From Mesorhizobium sp. M1D.F.Ca.ET.043.01.1.1 (GTDB taxonomy: Bacteria; Pseudomonadota; Alphaproteobacteria; Rhizobiales; Rhizobiaceae), in contig NZ_CP034444.1 in assembly GCF_003952385.1 (NCBI RefSeq), forward strand, positions 7,063,367 to 7,127,366: a DNA stretch of 64,000 bases. The letters are read 5' to 3'. The notes beneath the pieces are model-generated. The model was not told the origin of the DNA, searched no databases, and saw only the letters and a list, made by a program, of their open reading frames with translations. Below, in pieces: positions 35,093 to 44,432 of the stretch; position 1 is the stretch's first letter; each line of letters begins with the position of its first letter. The translations under genes were made by a program, and so were the position numbers.

Positions 35093-36406
35093 CTACGGAG
35101 ACGCACCAACGGGAACAAACAGCTTGTCGCCATTATGGTCGACTTCCACCAGCTCCGGCCTTTGGTTCCTGCCCTCCGCAAACCCGCGATGAAAGATGAT
35201 GGCGTTCATATAGGCGAAGGCCATCGCGAGCGCCGCGGTTCGCAACGGGTAGTCGGCAAGAGAATGCACGAGCAAAAACACTACAGAGAGAAGCGCTGTC
35301 TTCTGAAAGGCGTCTCGGCGAATTCTGGTAAACGCGACCAGAAGAAGGAATAGGTAAAACGCCATCAAAATGGCAGCGATCACTCCGCCCTCGAAGGTAA
35401 GTTCAAGATACTCATTATGCGCATGGTTTACATACGCCCTGAAGATCATCCCCTCTTTTTCGTATATCTGGTAGGCCTTCTGAAAATTCCCGAATCCGAC
35501 TCCGGTAACCCAATTGTCTTTTATTCCATCTATGGTCGTGCGGGCAAACTCGGCGCGTCCGAAGGTCGGATCGAGATCTTTTGCCTCGATCGTGGTCCAT
35601 GCTCCCATCGCGTAGACGGAAAGCCCAACAAAAAGCACAAATACGCTAACGCCACTTCTTCTCGAGCGAGCCGAGAGAAATATGATGGACACAACGGTAG
35701 TGGCCAGGCCGATAAGAACGCCGGCGCGGGACCCAGCCGCCAAAAGCAGCAGCAGAAGCGCGATCAAGCCGATCGCGCCGGACAGGAGATGACCGCGGAA
35801 CAGGCCATAATAGACCACGAAGGGTATAGAGACGAAAAGCAAAGCCGAAAAATGGTTTCGATTGGCGAAAAGTCCCGCATTGATCGTGAATGGCAACAAT
35901 CCATCGATCGCGATGTTATCTGACAACGAGTATTGAATCACTCCGGCCAATCCGTTGCAGATTACACCCATGAAAAAGAAGGGAAGCAGGCCGTAGACCT
36001 GATCGGGGCGCAATCGCATGACACCCAGGAAAAAGGCTGCCGATGCTGCCACGTACAACAGACACTCGATCGTTCGCCCTACCCCGACGCTGATGAACCG
36101 AGTTTGATCAACCAGCCAGGGAGCGCCAAGCAGCAGTTCCGGCCGCAGATCGGCAAAAAGGCTAGCAGGCAGCGGAACGAGTTGAAGCACAACCAGCGCC
36201 ACCGCCATGATAAGCAGCCAGAGCACCGATCCGGGGATTGTTTGGGTTGACGTTCGAGACAAGGCAACCGCCGCCGAGACAATTGCTGCTATCTCGATCA
36301 GCGTGTCGGTATACAGGCCGATCGCCGTACCGCCGCCTATCAGCAGGGCGGTGAACAAGACCGAGCCGAGGAGATATTTGTCCCATTCCGACGGCCGCGC
36401 ACTCAA
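35093..36406 (-). CDS. O-antigen ligase/polymerase-like membrane protein (Wzy_C family), last gene of the locus
   Basis: This 437-residue protein has ten or more hydrophobic segments and a large periplasmic loop in the C-terminal half containing NWVTGVGFGNFQKAYQIY and NHAHNEYLELTFEGG. The H-x-H-N-E loop is characteristic of the WaaL/Wzy superfamily, which polymerises or ligates lipid-linked repeat units at the periplasmic face. It overlaps the preceding TPR gene by 4 bp. A second, unrelated-looking member of the superfamily lies at 42964; one may polymerise and the other transfer or export, but sequence does not tell which. Confidence 0.82.
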   Translation of the reverse strand: MSARPSEWDKYLLGSVLFTALLIGGGTAIGLYTDTLIEIAAIVSAAVALSRTSTQTIPGSVLWLLIMAVALVVLQLVPLPASLFADLRPELLLGAPWLVDQTRFISVGVGRTIECLLYVAASAAFFLGVMRLRPDQVYGLLPFFFMGVICNGLAGVIQYSLSDNIAIDGLLPFTINAGLFANRNHFSALLFVSIPFVVYYGLFRGHLLSGAIGLIALLLLLLAAGSRAGVLIGLATTVVSIIFLSARSRRSGVSVFVLFVGLSVYAMGAWTTIEAKDLDPTFGRAEFARTTIDGIKDNWVTGVGFGNFQKAYQIYEKEGMIFRAYVNHAHNEYLELTFEGGVIAAILMAFYLFLLLVAFTRIRRDAFQKTALLSVVFLLVHSLADYPLRTAALAMAFAYMNAIIFHRGFAEGRNQRPELVEVDHNGDKLFVPVGASP

Positions 36407-37662
36407 GGCGAATTTCTCTCAATGTTCAATTTGTGCATGACCAATGTACCCATATAGCGAAACCGCCAACTCTCAGCTATTGCGGCAGTTTCCAACCGCA
36501 ACAGCTGCATGGGACATTCGTTCGGTCCAACGGAAAATTCCTGGCTGAGACTCTGCCGATTGAAGGTGCCCTCAGGAATGTGAAACCGCACTATTTCGCC
36601 CGTCCGATCCACACACCTGATGGTCCAGAAGAGTTCTTTGGGCAGCTTCAGGTTGCGTCCGGATGCGACCAACGAAATCCTGTAGGAACCGGGCGGCAGC
36701 TCGACATATTGCTGGAGAGCAGTGTTCTTGACCGGCGTGTTCAAAAACCGAACCGTTGCCCCTCCCTCGCCTTCAACTGCATCCTGGGATGTCGCGAACG
36801 TCACTTCTAGGCCTGACTGATCGCGAACCTGCCAATCGAAGGGCTTCCCGTTGTACCCGGGTTCAAAGGTGCCGTTAAAAACATACCCACCCAGCTTTCG
36901 TTCGTCATCGGACAGACTGAAGAGAAACAGCCGATAAGCCTGTTCGTATTCCTTCTGCGTGATATACCCGGTAATCACGGAGGACAGTTCGCCCGATTTC
37001 GGTGGCGCGCCGGTTCCAGCCAGGTCAAGCAGCAGCTGATTTGCAAAATCGAGCCCAGGGCGTGTTTTTCCAAGAGCGGAAAACAGATTGGCCCGCCACG
37101 GTGCCCCCGCCGCAATTGCTGCCAGCACGGCGTGATAGCCGTCAGGGTTCGAAAGGATTGCAGGAAGGCCTTCGGCGACGACAGGAAACTGATCCGGCCA
37201 TCGTCGCAATAGTATATCGAGCTCGCCTACAGCCTTGGCCAGATCACCGATCTCGATTGAATGGCCAATCGATCTCTGGAGCGCGTGGATCTCCGTTTTC
37301 GACAGCCTTCGTGCCCGATCAAAGAGCGCATACGCGTCATCTTTCTTGCCTTGTCGGTATTCTATCTCGCCGATCAAGCTATAGAGGCGCGCATCTCCAA
37401 CATTGAAGCGAAGTGCGTCATTTGCCCTGGCGGCCCACGCGTCAAGATCCGGAGAGGCGGCTGTATCGTTCAGGTCTCCGGAAATTTCACCTATCAAAGC
37501 GTCGACATTTAACGGATCCAGCGCCACTGACACGCCCGGCATGTCTGTCTCAAGGAGTCGACTTAGCCCGATCGACGATGCCGCCAACACCAGAACGGAT
37601 GCGACGAACCAAATGCCTGAACGTCGAAGATTTTGCGCGAGCGGGCTGGTCTGCGCCGTCAT
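36403..37662 (-). CDS. Membrane-anchored TPR-type protein of the polysaccharide locus
   Basis: This 419-residue protein has a hydrophobic anchor at residues about 17-37 (GIWFVASVLVLAASSIGLSR) and then helical repeats consistent with tetratricopeptide units (AWAARANDALRFNVGDARLY, KDDAYALFDRARRL). A beta-rich C-terminal part contains PPGSYRISLVASGR. Such proteins accompany O-antigen ligase genes in rhizobial exopolysaccharide loci and may help assembly or export. ATG 37662 has GAAGG about nine bases upstream, but lies 113 bp inside the kinase gene in a different frame; a later start at 37542 would remove both the overlap and the membrane anchor. The domain assignment is moderate. Confidence 0.65.
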   Translation of the reverse strand: MTAQTSPLAQNLRRSGIWFVASVLVLAASSIGLSRLLETDMPGVSVALDPLNVDALIGEISGDLNDTAASPDLDAWAARANDALRFNVGDARLYSLIGEIEYRQGKKDDAYALFDRARRLSKTEIHALQRSIGHSIEIGDLAKAVGELDILLRRWPDQFPVVAEGLPAILSNPDGYHAVLAAIAAGAPWRANLFSALGKTRPGLDFANQLLLDLAGTGAPPKSGELSSVITGYITQKEYEQAYRLFLFSLSDDERKLGGYVFNGTFEPGYNGKPFDWQVRDQSGLEVTFATSQDAVEGEGGATVRFLNTPVKNTALQQYVELPPGSYRISLVASGRNLKLPKELFWTIRCVDRTGEIVRFHIPEGTFNRQSLSQEFSVGPNECPMQLLRLETAAIAESWRFRYMGTLVMHKLNIERNSP

Positions 37663-39928
37663 CAACTTTACCTTCAAGTTTTGGGGTACTCGTGCCATAG
37701 TTATAATATTGGTAATTCATGTACTTATAGGCATAGTTGTAGTCGAACTTGTTGACCGCAAACTTCGACATCGCGGCCCCTACCACATTGGCACCGGCAG
37801 CACGCAACCGCTTCAAGGCTGCCTTTGCCGACTTGCGCGTGACCTGCTTCGTCGAAATGACCATCAACGTACCCTCAGCCAATCGGCTGAGGATGGGGGC
37901 GTCAGAAAGGCCAACGATCGGTGGAGCGTCGATTATCACCAGGTCGTAGCGTTTGCTGAGATTGGTCACGATCACCGCCATTCTTGGCGATGATAGAAGA
38001 TCAGCCGGATTGGGTGGAATGGTTCCAGATGTCAGAACCGTCACATTGGGATATTTAGTCGACCGGAAGATGCTACCAAGGTCTTCTTTGCGGACGGTGT
38101 TCGTCAGCAGGTTGCTCAATCCAATCGTATTGTCGAGACCGAACAATCGGTGAAGGTTTGGTTTTCGAAGGTCACCGTCGACAAGCAACACTCTTGCCCC
38201 AAGCGCTGCGAAATCCTGTCCAAGCTTGAACGCCGTCGTCGACTTGCCCTCCGCCGGCTCTGAACTGGTGACCAGAAGCGAGCGCGGCGCACCTTCCGCA
38301 CCGGAGAACTGCAAAGACGTTCGAAGCGACCGATAGGCTTCGGATAGGCCTGACTTCTGGTCTGCAATGCTGGCGATAAGCTCGCGATCGTCGACATGGG
38401 GCAAGATCCCGAGCATCGCCAGTCCGAGCTCCTTTTCGACCTGCTCAGGGTTGGTAAACGTGTTGTTCAGGAGCTCGATAACATAAATGACCGAGCCACT
38501 GATGGCCATGAAGAGAGCCAATGCAATTGCTAGATTGATGCTCAGGCGTGGGGAATAGGGTGCCGTTGGCTGCGTCGCGAGGTCCACGATCGCAGCGCTT
38601 TGGGTCTTGAGCTCGGAACTCACGCCAACTTCGTTTAACTTGGCGATTAGACTGTCATACTGGGACCGGTTTGAGTCGACCTCACGCTTCAGGATCGTAT
38701 ATCTAATGTTCTTGTCATTGAAGGCTACCTGCTGCCGCTCCATGTCAGCAAGCTTCTCTTTAAGGTCGGCCTCCTTGTCCTGAGCCTGCTGGTATTTTAG
38801 CCGAAGCGAATCAGTAATCGCAAGTACACCATTGTTATACACGCGCTGCAGTTCCTTGATCTGGGACTGCAATTGCTGCATTTCCGGGAAACCGGGTTTT
38901 AGTATGCCCAGCTTCTGCTGATACTGGCTGTTGAGATCGGCCAGCTTATCACTAAGTACCTGCAGGCCCTTGCTTTCTAGCACCGGGCCAAGGCTACCAC
39001 CCCGTCCCTTGTCGATCTGATCGACAACCGATCCGGCATCGGACCGCTCCTGGGTCGCCGTTTGGAGCGCTGCGTTGAGGGCCTCAATGTTCGACCCGAT
39101 AAGCGACTTGTCGTCGCTGGTGATCGTAATGCCAGTATCCCTTGCGTAGGCGACGAGCTCTTCCTCGGATTTCTGGAGCTTCTGCTTGACCTGCGAAACC
39201 TGCTCCTGGATGAATTGCCGCGCCAGGTCAGACGTTTCGCTGGTCTGGTCCACCCGCTGATCGATATAGCTCTGTGCAACCTGGTTGGCCACATCGCTGG
39301 CGTATTTCGGCTTCTGGTCCAGAAAGGTGATCGACAGCAGACTTGTGTTCGTTACTAGATTGACCGTGAGGTTGTCTAAAACGCGTTTGATCGCAATGGC
39401 TTCACGTTGTTCCGGAGTTTTCTCTTCAATTGAGGGAGCTTTCGTAATTCTGAAGGCCCGATAGAAAATATTACTGATCGAGAAATCCGGCGTCGGAAAC
39501 AGGAAGTCTGGCTTTTCGCTCAGGCCCAGTTGGAAGACAACGCGTTGTGCCAATGCCCGGCTCTTCAACTTTTCACGAGCGGTCTGAAAGGCTCGGATAT
39601 CGCTGCTTTCGGAAACCACTTCGATGTCTTGGAAGACCTTGGCCGATGGGACTAAGACTTCCAGCTGCGTTGTTGCCTGGTATTTGGGCGTCTGCATCAT
39701 GGTCACGACGACGCCGGCAACAAGCCCGGCCGCCATCATTATGGCGATCAGCCATCGATACTGGACAACGTAGAACAGCAGCTTGAGCGGGTTAAATCCC
39801 TGATCCTGTTCGGCAAAATCGCGACCGTACGGGCCATGATTTTGGCTGCCATCATAGTAGAGATCCGAAGACAAGGCTTGGCCATGTCCGGGAGCTGTTA
39901 TTTGATGTTGCCTGCTACGATCGAGCAT
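37550..39928 (-). CDS. Polysaccharide co-polymerase/BY-kinase (Wzc/ExoP type)
   Basis: This 792-residue inner-membrane protein has a Wzz domain with a first membrane segment near residue 60, long coiled coils (about 200-440), a GNVR-type region, a second membrane segment near 470 and a cytoplasmic BY-kinase domain. The kinase carries Walker A SEPAEGKSTTAF, Walker A' VLLVDGDLRKPN and Walker B LVIIDAPPI. After it comes a tyrosine cluster, FDYNYAYKYMNYQYYNYG, the usual autophosphorylation tail. It controls chain length and export together with the Wza-like protein (39973) and the phosphatase (40752). The last 38 codons overlap the TPR gene in another frame. Confidence 0.9.
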   Translation of the reverse strand: MLDRSRQHQITAPGHGQALSSDLYYDGSQNHGPYGRDFAEQDQGFNPLKLLFYVVQYRWLIAIMMAAGLVAGVVVTMMQTPKYQATTQLEVLVPSAKVFQDIEVVSESSDIRAFQTAREKLKSRALAQRVVFQLGLSEKPDFLFPTPDFSISNIFYRAFRITKAPSIEEKTPEQREAIAIKRVLDNLTVNLVTNTSLLSITFLDQKPKYASDVANQVAQSYIDQRVDQTSETSDLARQFIQEQVSQVKQKLQKSEEELVAYARDTGITITSDDKSLIGSNIEALNAALQTATQERSDAGSVVDQIDKGRGGSLGPVLESKGLQVLSDKLADLNSQYQQKLGILKPGFPEMQQLQSQIKELQRVYNNGVLAITDSLRLKYQQAQDKEADLKEKLADMERQQVAFNDKNIRYTILKREVDSNRSQYDSLIAKLNEVGVSSELKTQSAAIVDLATQPTAPYSPRLSINLAIALALFMAISGSVIYVIELLNNTFTNPEQVEKELGLAMLGILPHVDDRELIASIADQKSGLSEAYRSLRTSLQFSGAEGAPRSLLVTSSEPAEGKSTTAFKLGQDFAALGARVLLVDGDLRKPNLHRLFGLDNTIGLSNLLTNTVRKEDLGSIFRSTKYPNVTVLTSGTIPPNPADLLSSPRMAVIVTNLSKRYDLVIIDAPPIVGLSDAPILSRLAEGTLMVISTKQVTRKSAKAALKRLRAAGANVVGAAMSKFAVNKFDYNYAYKYMNYQYYNYGTSTPKLEGKVDDGADQPARAKSSTFRHLVRRIRSGVGGIVDRAKSTP

Positions 39929-39972
39929 AGTCCGGGCGATCCTGGTTCATAGGCGTTGACATGCGACCCGCA

Positions 39973-40755
39973 CTACGGCGCAAGCACGCCAATTCTCACT
40001 GCAGTTGACGCAACTCCGAGTGCGTCCTTCAGATTGTTCAAAGCGATTTTCGATTTTGATGGAAACACGACCACCTTATCGCCGCCGTAGATGCGTGGAT
40101 TGCGGCTTTTGCCAGCGCGTATGCTCTCGACGTTGTAGTTCGCGACCAGCGTGTTTTGACCGATATTGCGGTAAACAAAGACCTTTCCCGCATCACCAAT
40201 AGTATTGAACCCACCTGCAAGTGCGACTGCGTCGATCAATGAAGCGTTGCTCGATACGGGATAGATCCCAGCCTTGTTGACTTCGCCATCAACGGTTATG
40301 CGTTGTCCAATCGATTCCTTGATGAAGATTGTGACGTCCGGAGATTGGAGATAGTTCGCGCTGTAGGCGGCTTCGATTTCCTTCTCCAACTGACGGACAG
40401 TTTTTCCTGCTGCCGTGACGGTTCCAATGAGGGGAAGCGAAATTTGCCCGCTGGCGTCGACCTGAACCGTCCTATTGAGATTGTCGACTTGGAACACGTC
40501 GACCTCGAGCACGTCATTCGGCGACAACGGCTGCTCACTGCCGTTCTGGCTATTTTGAGGAGCGGGAAGATCCTTCACAATCTGCAGAGCGCCACCGTCC
40601 GATAAGGGAACCGACGATGACGATGATGATGTGAGCTGCAGCGCATCGATCGACGCCGGCGCCGTCGGCGAGGTGCTCGTGCAGGCCGAGACGCCGAGGG
40701 AACCGAGCATCACGACCATCGTGATCGCGGCGCAGTTCATCAAATCGCGCTTCAT
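39973..40755 (-). CDS. Polysaccharide export outer-membrane lipoprotein (Wza/ExoF type)
   Basis: This 260-residue lipoprotein has a signal sequence ending in the lipobox GVSAC with Cys25, a Ser-rich linker, a Poly_export domain (LSPNDVLEVDVFQVDNLNRTV, then QISLPLIGTV) and a SLBB domain (QRITVDGEVNKAGIYPV). It is shorter than E. coli Wza, having a single clear SLBB repeat and no evident C-terminal barrel helix, as in ExoF-like proteins. ATG 40755 overlaps the phosphatase stop by 4 bp; the open frame upstream (to 40917) lies within the phosphatase gene. Confidence 0.85.
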   Translation of the reverse strand: MKRDLMNCAAITMVVMLGSLGVSACTSTSPTAPASIDALQLTSSSSSSVPLSDGGALQIVKDLPAPQNSQNGSEQPLSPNDVLEVDVFQVDNLNRTVQVDASGQISLPLIGTVTAAGKTVRQLEKEIEAAYSANYLQSPDVTIFIKESIGQRITVDGEVNKAGIYPVSSNASLIDAVALAGGFNTIGDAGKVFVYRNIGQNTLVANYNVESIRAGKSRNPRIYGGDKVVVFPSKSKIALNNLKDALGVASTAVRIGVLAP

Positions 40756-41561
40756 GAGGATACGGCCTTTAGCAAACGGCCAAGCCCGCCGAAGCGGCCG
40801 ACCTTGTCGGGGCTTGGCTTGTTTGCAAACGTTTTTCCAACGGGCTCTAGTGGCCGGTTCGCCAAAATGTCGCTCGGCCGCCTCAGTACCATATTGTAGG
40901 CCTCGTCTTCCCCACACCGCTTCGCGACAGCGTCATACGCTTGGGAAAGGCCAGGCCGCCGGCGACTAGCACCATGAGTGTCGGATGCGATGATATCCAC
41001 CCGGCCTTCGTCTATCAGCTTTTCCGAGTAGTAGAGCGCGGCACGCCCGAAGGCGCCAACAATCGAGTCTGCAGTAAGCTGTATGAGGCAGCCGAGCCTA
41101 TTCAGCCTTTCGACAACGTCGTAGTTCGCTTTGACCCAGGTCAAACGCTCCGGATGGGTGAGGATCGGCACGAACCCGGCCTTTATGAAGCGCAAGGCAA
41201 GTTCCTCCAACCGCGGCGGCAACACATGGTGAGGCGGCTCGAACAGAAAATAGCGTGAGCTGTTTAAGGTCGGCACCTTGCCGTTCGTCAGCTGATCTGG
41301 AAGATCGGGGGCTATATGGATGTCGGCACCAACATAGAGGGCAAGCGGGATCTCGGCGTGCCGCAACGCCTGCTCCAACGAACGGACCGCTTCGACGATA
41401 TTCTCCGTCCCGTTTTCATACATACCGGGTACAATGTGGGGCGTACACGCCATATGGGTCGTCCCGTCGGCTACCGCCAACCTCGCCATTTCCAGCGATT
41501 CAGCAATATTAGGCGAACCGTCGTCGAGACCAGGCAAGATATGGGAATGCAGGTCGATCAT
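40752..41561 (-). CDS. PHP-type tyrosine-protein phosphatase (CpsB/CapC/YwqE family)
   Basis: This 269-residue protein of the PHP metal-dependent family begins with MIDLHSHILPGLDDG, whose HSH and Asp residues are metal ligands, and continues with HMACTPHIVPG, ILTHPER and ASDTHG, the remaining PHP motifs. Family members dephosphorylate the tyrosine tail of BY-kinases, so the likely partner is the kinase at 37550. It is the first gene of the sub-operon phosphatase-Wza-kinase-TPR-ligase; a gap of about 260 bp upstream probably contains a promoter. Confidence 0.87.
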   Translation of the reverse strand: MIDLHSHILPGLDDGSPNIAESLEMARLAVADGTTHMACTPHIVPGMYENGTENIVEAVRSLEQALRHAEIPLALYVGADIHIAPDLPDQLTNGKVPTLNSSRYFLFEPPHHVLPPRLEELALRFIKAGFVPILTHPERLTWVKANYDVVERLNRLGCLIQLTADSIVGAFGRAALYYSEKLIDEGRVDIIASDTHGASRRRPGLSQAYDAVAKRCGEDEAYNMVLRRPSDILANRPLEPVGKTFANKPSPDKVGRFGGLGRLLKAVSS

Positions 41562-41819
41562 AAGCGTTTCTGGCCACGTGAGGGCAAAACAGCGACTTCG
41601 CCGAAGAGGAAGACGAACGTGTCACCCGCTTCATTGCGGTTGACAACCGTGGCGGGCCGGCCGCCAGATCCAGCTACGTGCCGACAGAATTGTCATCTTC
41701 GTGAAGGCTGAGGATGAGCGCTGCCATCGGCGCAAAAGCCCAGGCAGCAACAAGCCGATAGTGCACGCCCATCTTCGCCCAATCTAATCGCCTACCACCT
41801 GGAACCCGAACGAACACGC

Positions 41820-42329
41820 CTAGTGGCTGACGCCGTTATTATTATCCTGCGTTGCCGCAAGAACTCCGGCAGTCAGAAGCGCGCCTGCGAAAAACTGCGC
41901 AGGCAACCCAAATGCAGACTTGCGTGACGGGTCAATGGCACCCGTCTGCTCGGGGCTTACCGCGGAAGCAGCGTGTTCGGGATTCACGATCTTGAGACAG
42001 ATGTTGTTTTTGACGCGCGAAATGTCGAGACTTGAATTCGCCGGCACGCTGAGCCTGCAATCGCCAACCTGAACGGACGCCGAGCCCTTAGCGCCAACTA
42101 CCAAGTGACTGCCGAAATCCAACGCGCTCCCCGCCTTGGCAGGCCCATAGCCAGCCGTCTGCGAAACTATAACGTTGCCACTTACACTCCGGATCGATCC
42201 GATTGGACTCGCTGGCCCCTGATAAGCCGTCGCACAACTGCACGACGCGTCCTGGGCGAAAACTGGGGCTGAGCCAAACCCGACCAATGTGACCAAACCG
42301 GCCAACGCACTTTTCATAATAATGTTCAT
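41820..42329 (-). CDS. Secreted FecR-like protein of unknown role
   Basis: This 169-residue protein has a signal peptide (MNIIMKSALAGLVTLVGFGS, cleaved near VFA-QD). Its beta-rich core, IGSIRSVSGNVIVSQT, GSHLVVGAKGSASVQVGDCR and LSVPANSSLDIS, resembles the FecR-type sandwich often found in exopolysaccharide loci. The C-terminal part has one more hydrophobic segment (AQFFAGALLTAGVLAA), so it may be anchored or sorted to the membrane. Two Cys pairs (CSC near the N-terminus; Cys in GDCR and NNICL) may form disulfides. ATG 42329 follows AAAGGATCG. It stands between gaps of about 260 and 630 bp, so it is probably its own unit. Confidence 0.65.
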   Translation of the reverse strand: MNIIMKSALAGLVTLVGFGSAPVFAQDASCSCATAYQGPASPIGSIRSVSGNVIVSQTAGYGPAKAGSALDFGSHLVVGAKGSASVQVGDCRLSVPANSSLDISRVKNNICLKIVNPEHAASAVSPEQTGAIDPSRKSAFGLPAQFFAGALLTAGVLAATQDNNNGVSH

Positions 42330-42963
42330 CTGCTTCGATCCTTTGTTTGCGCCGTACAGACGCGCCCAAGTCAATGCTTGCGATAAGCGACTAACAGCTT
42401 TTTAGCCCGATTCCAACCTATTTCGCACGTGCGAGATAAGCTTCTGATTTAATACGTGTCTGTTTGAGCACAGTATATTAGCTACATCGAATGAGCCAAC
42501 TTGGCATTTAAATATATCAATAGACGGTGAAACAACGACATAGAAGACGGCGTTACTGTCCTGCTGAGATTTGTCTTAGGCATAAGAAAATATCTATGTT
42601 GCAGTCTGTTGCGCATGTGCGGAACGCGCCAAATTATTGCCAAATAATTGCATATCAGACTACTGTTGGTCAATCTAAATTATATCTTAGTTTCGCGAGT
42701 GACCACTAGTCTTTGCTTTAAATCTTCACGAAATCCTCCTACGTCTAGCTAATTCGGCTAGTTCGTTTCGTTTGCGATGTACACATTGCCTATTTAGACC
42801 GAGATCAACGTGTGCCGCGACTTGATCAATTGCACTCTTCCCATGGCTCGCGGCTACAACCGATCGAAAATATACAAACTACCTTTCAAAATCCGAAAGG
42901 AGAAGTTAGAACGCACCTTCGCGAGCCAGATCAGAAGACAATCCCCGACGCCTCTCTGATACC
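42330..42963. promoter_or_regulatory. AT-rich gene-free region upstream of the FecR-like gene
   Basis: No gene is seen in these 0.63 kb. The stretch from about 42400 to 42780 is markedly richer in A and T than the flanking genes, with many TA steps, and must hold the promoter of the FecR-like gene at its left end. MucR-type proteins bind such DNA, so this is a candidate target of the regulator at 28117. That is inference from family behaviour. Confidence 0.4.
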
Positions 42964-44346
42964 TCATCGAGAACCTGAACCATTCAGCGCAGCGCTTCTG
43001 TAACTGAGGTGCGGCTGCACTTCCACTCGAAGCGGAGCACAGCTTCCGCATGCAATCCATATCCAGACTATCATTCCAACGCCGCCCGGAGAGAACAAGG
43101 TCGCTTCTCCTGCATTGGTAGCCAGCGCAGCGAAGGTGATCGCAACAGCCTGCTCTGACCTCCAAATAAGAGGTCGATAAACGACGACGACCACAAGGAG
43201 GGCGAACCCGAGAAAGCCCACAACGCCGAGTTCTTCCAATACAGACAGCACGATCACGCCCTTCTCGACGGGATTTGCAATAGGGATGCCCATGAACCGC
43301 GTTACGTCCAAGTCCCATGGCGAAGACGGAAGGCCAAATCCGATGCCAAAAATGGGATGGGCGTAGAAATTCGGCATCGATTTGTCGATCACGAGTCCAC
43401 GCGATTCCATAAGTGCGCCTGAAAAGGTATCGGCATTGTTGAGCTTGAAGGCGAGGCTCTGGATCGCCGGCATGACAGCATCGTAGGCATAGCCCATTAC
43501 GAAAGCGCCGCCACCGATCAAAAAGAAGGCAGCTATGATCGATCTGAATGCGTGACCTTCACTCGATATGCGCCCAACTATAGCCGCGAAGGGCAGTGCT
43601 ATCAGAACCGCTAACATGCCGGTGCGTGCTTCCGTGGCAACCAGAGAAACGAGGCATAGGGTAGTGACGACACACCAAAGCAGACCGCGAGACCGGCTCG
43701 TGTACACCCGAACGATCATCCATGCCGTGAATGGCCCCAGAAAAACGCCGTACGCTTGTGGCTGGTTTAATAGCCCCTGGAAGCCATGATTGTTTGCAAA
43801 GAATCCCACAGCGGTGAATAGCAAAGGAAAACTAGCAAGCACGAAGACTGAGCCAAAGGTAAGCATCCATCGGATTAGCCGCTCTTGGTCCTCTTCTTTG
43901 GCGAGCTGCACGTTCAATACCGCTGCCGTGAGGCCGATGAGGAATATTATCAACTTAGATAGTGACACATCCTTGGCGTAGCTCGAGATTAGGGTTTCCA
44001 TTGCGATTATCGCGACAAAGGCGACACCAGCCTTCAGAACAGGGGGCCAAAGCCAAGGTTGCGGCCGCTTTGAAAACAACGCGGTTCCAAATGCTGCAAA
44101 AAGCACGAGCCAACGCAGCAGCGCTACGGAATCCGGTGCGGGAAAGAGGGCTGGATTTGCCAAACTTACGACCGCGGAGAGGCAAAGCGCCTCTACCGCT
44201 CTCATTGGGCCACCCAGTGCCCAGGCTGCCATCAAAACGTAAGCGCCGATGCAGCCTGCATTTCCGATGGCAGGGAGAGCGATGATGACGAGTGCGCGCA
44301 GTGCGGCCATAGAATCGAACTGTCGAACGTCTTTCATACGCTTCAT
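42964..44346 (-). CDS. O-antigen ligase/polymerase-like membrane protein (second in locus)
   Basis: This protein of about 460 residues has at least ten hydrophobic segments. It has the large loop expected of Wzy/WaaL-like proteins between the later segments (KLNNADTFSGALMESRGLV, then HPIFGIGFGLPSSPWDLD), including the GIGFG motif. ATG 44346 is the first methionine before the hydrophobic part; a longer frame to 44517 has no membrane or signal character. The start region faces the beta-helix gene, with 86 bp between the two start codons, a divergent promoter. It could be the Wzy polymerase of the repeat unit. Confidence 0.75.
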   Translation of the reverse strand: MKRMKDVRQFDSMAALRALVIIALPAIGNAGCIGAYVLMAAWALGGPMRAVEALCLSAVVSLANPALFPAPDSVALLRWLVLFAAFGTALFSKRPQPWLWPPVLKAGVAFVAIIAMETLISSYAKDVSLSKLIIFLIGLTAAVLNVQLAKEEDQERLIRWMLTFGSVFVLASFPLLFTAVGFFANNHGFQGLLNQPQAYGVFLGPFTAWMIVRVYTSRSRGLLWCVVTTLCLVSLVATEARTGMLAVLIALPFAAIVGRISSEGHAFRSIIAAFFLIGGGAFVMGYAYDAVMPAIQSLAFKLNNADTFSGALMESRGLVIDKSMPNFYAHPIFGIGFGLPSSPWDLDVTRFMGIPIANPVEKGVIVLSVLEELGVVGFLGFALLVVVVVYRPLIWRSEQAVAITFAALATNAGEATLFSPGGVGMIVWIWIACGSCAPLRVEVQPHLSYRSAALNGSGSR

Positions 44347-44432
44347 CACAAAATCTTGGGTTCCGTCTTCTGCTGGAGACAATTGTGGAGGGATTTGGTA
44401 GTTGCCTAGTGCCGACGGAGAGGGAGAGGCAC

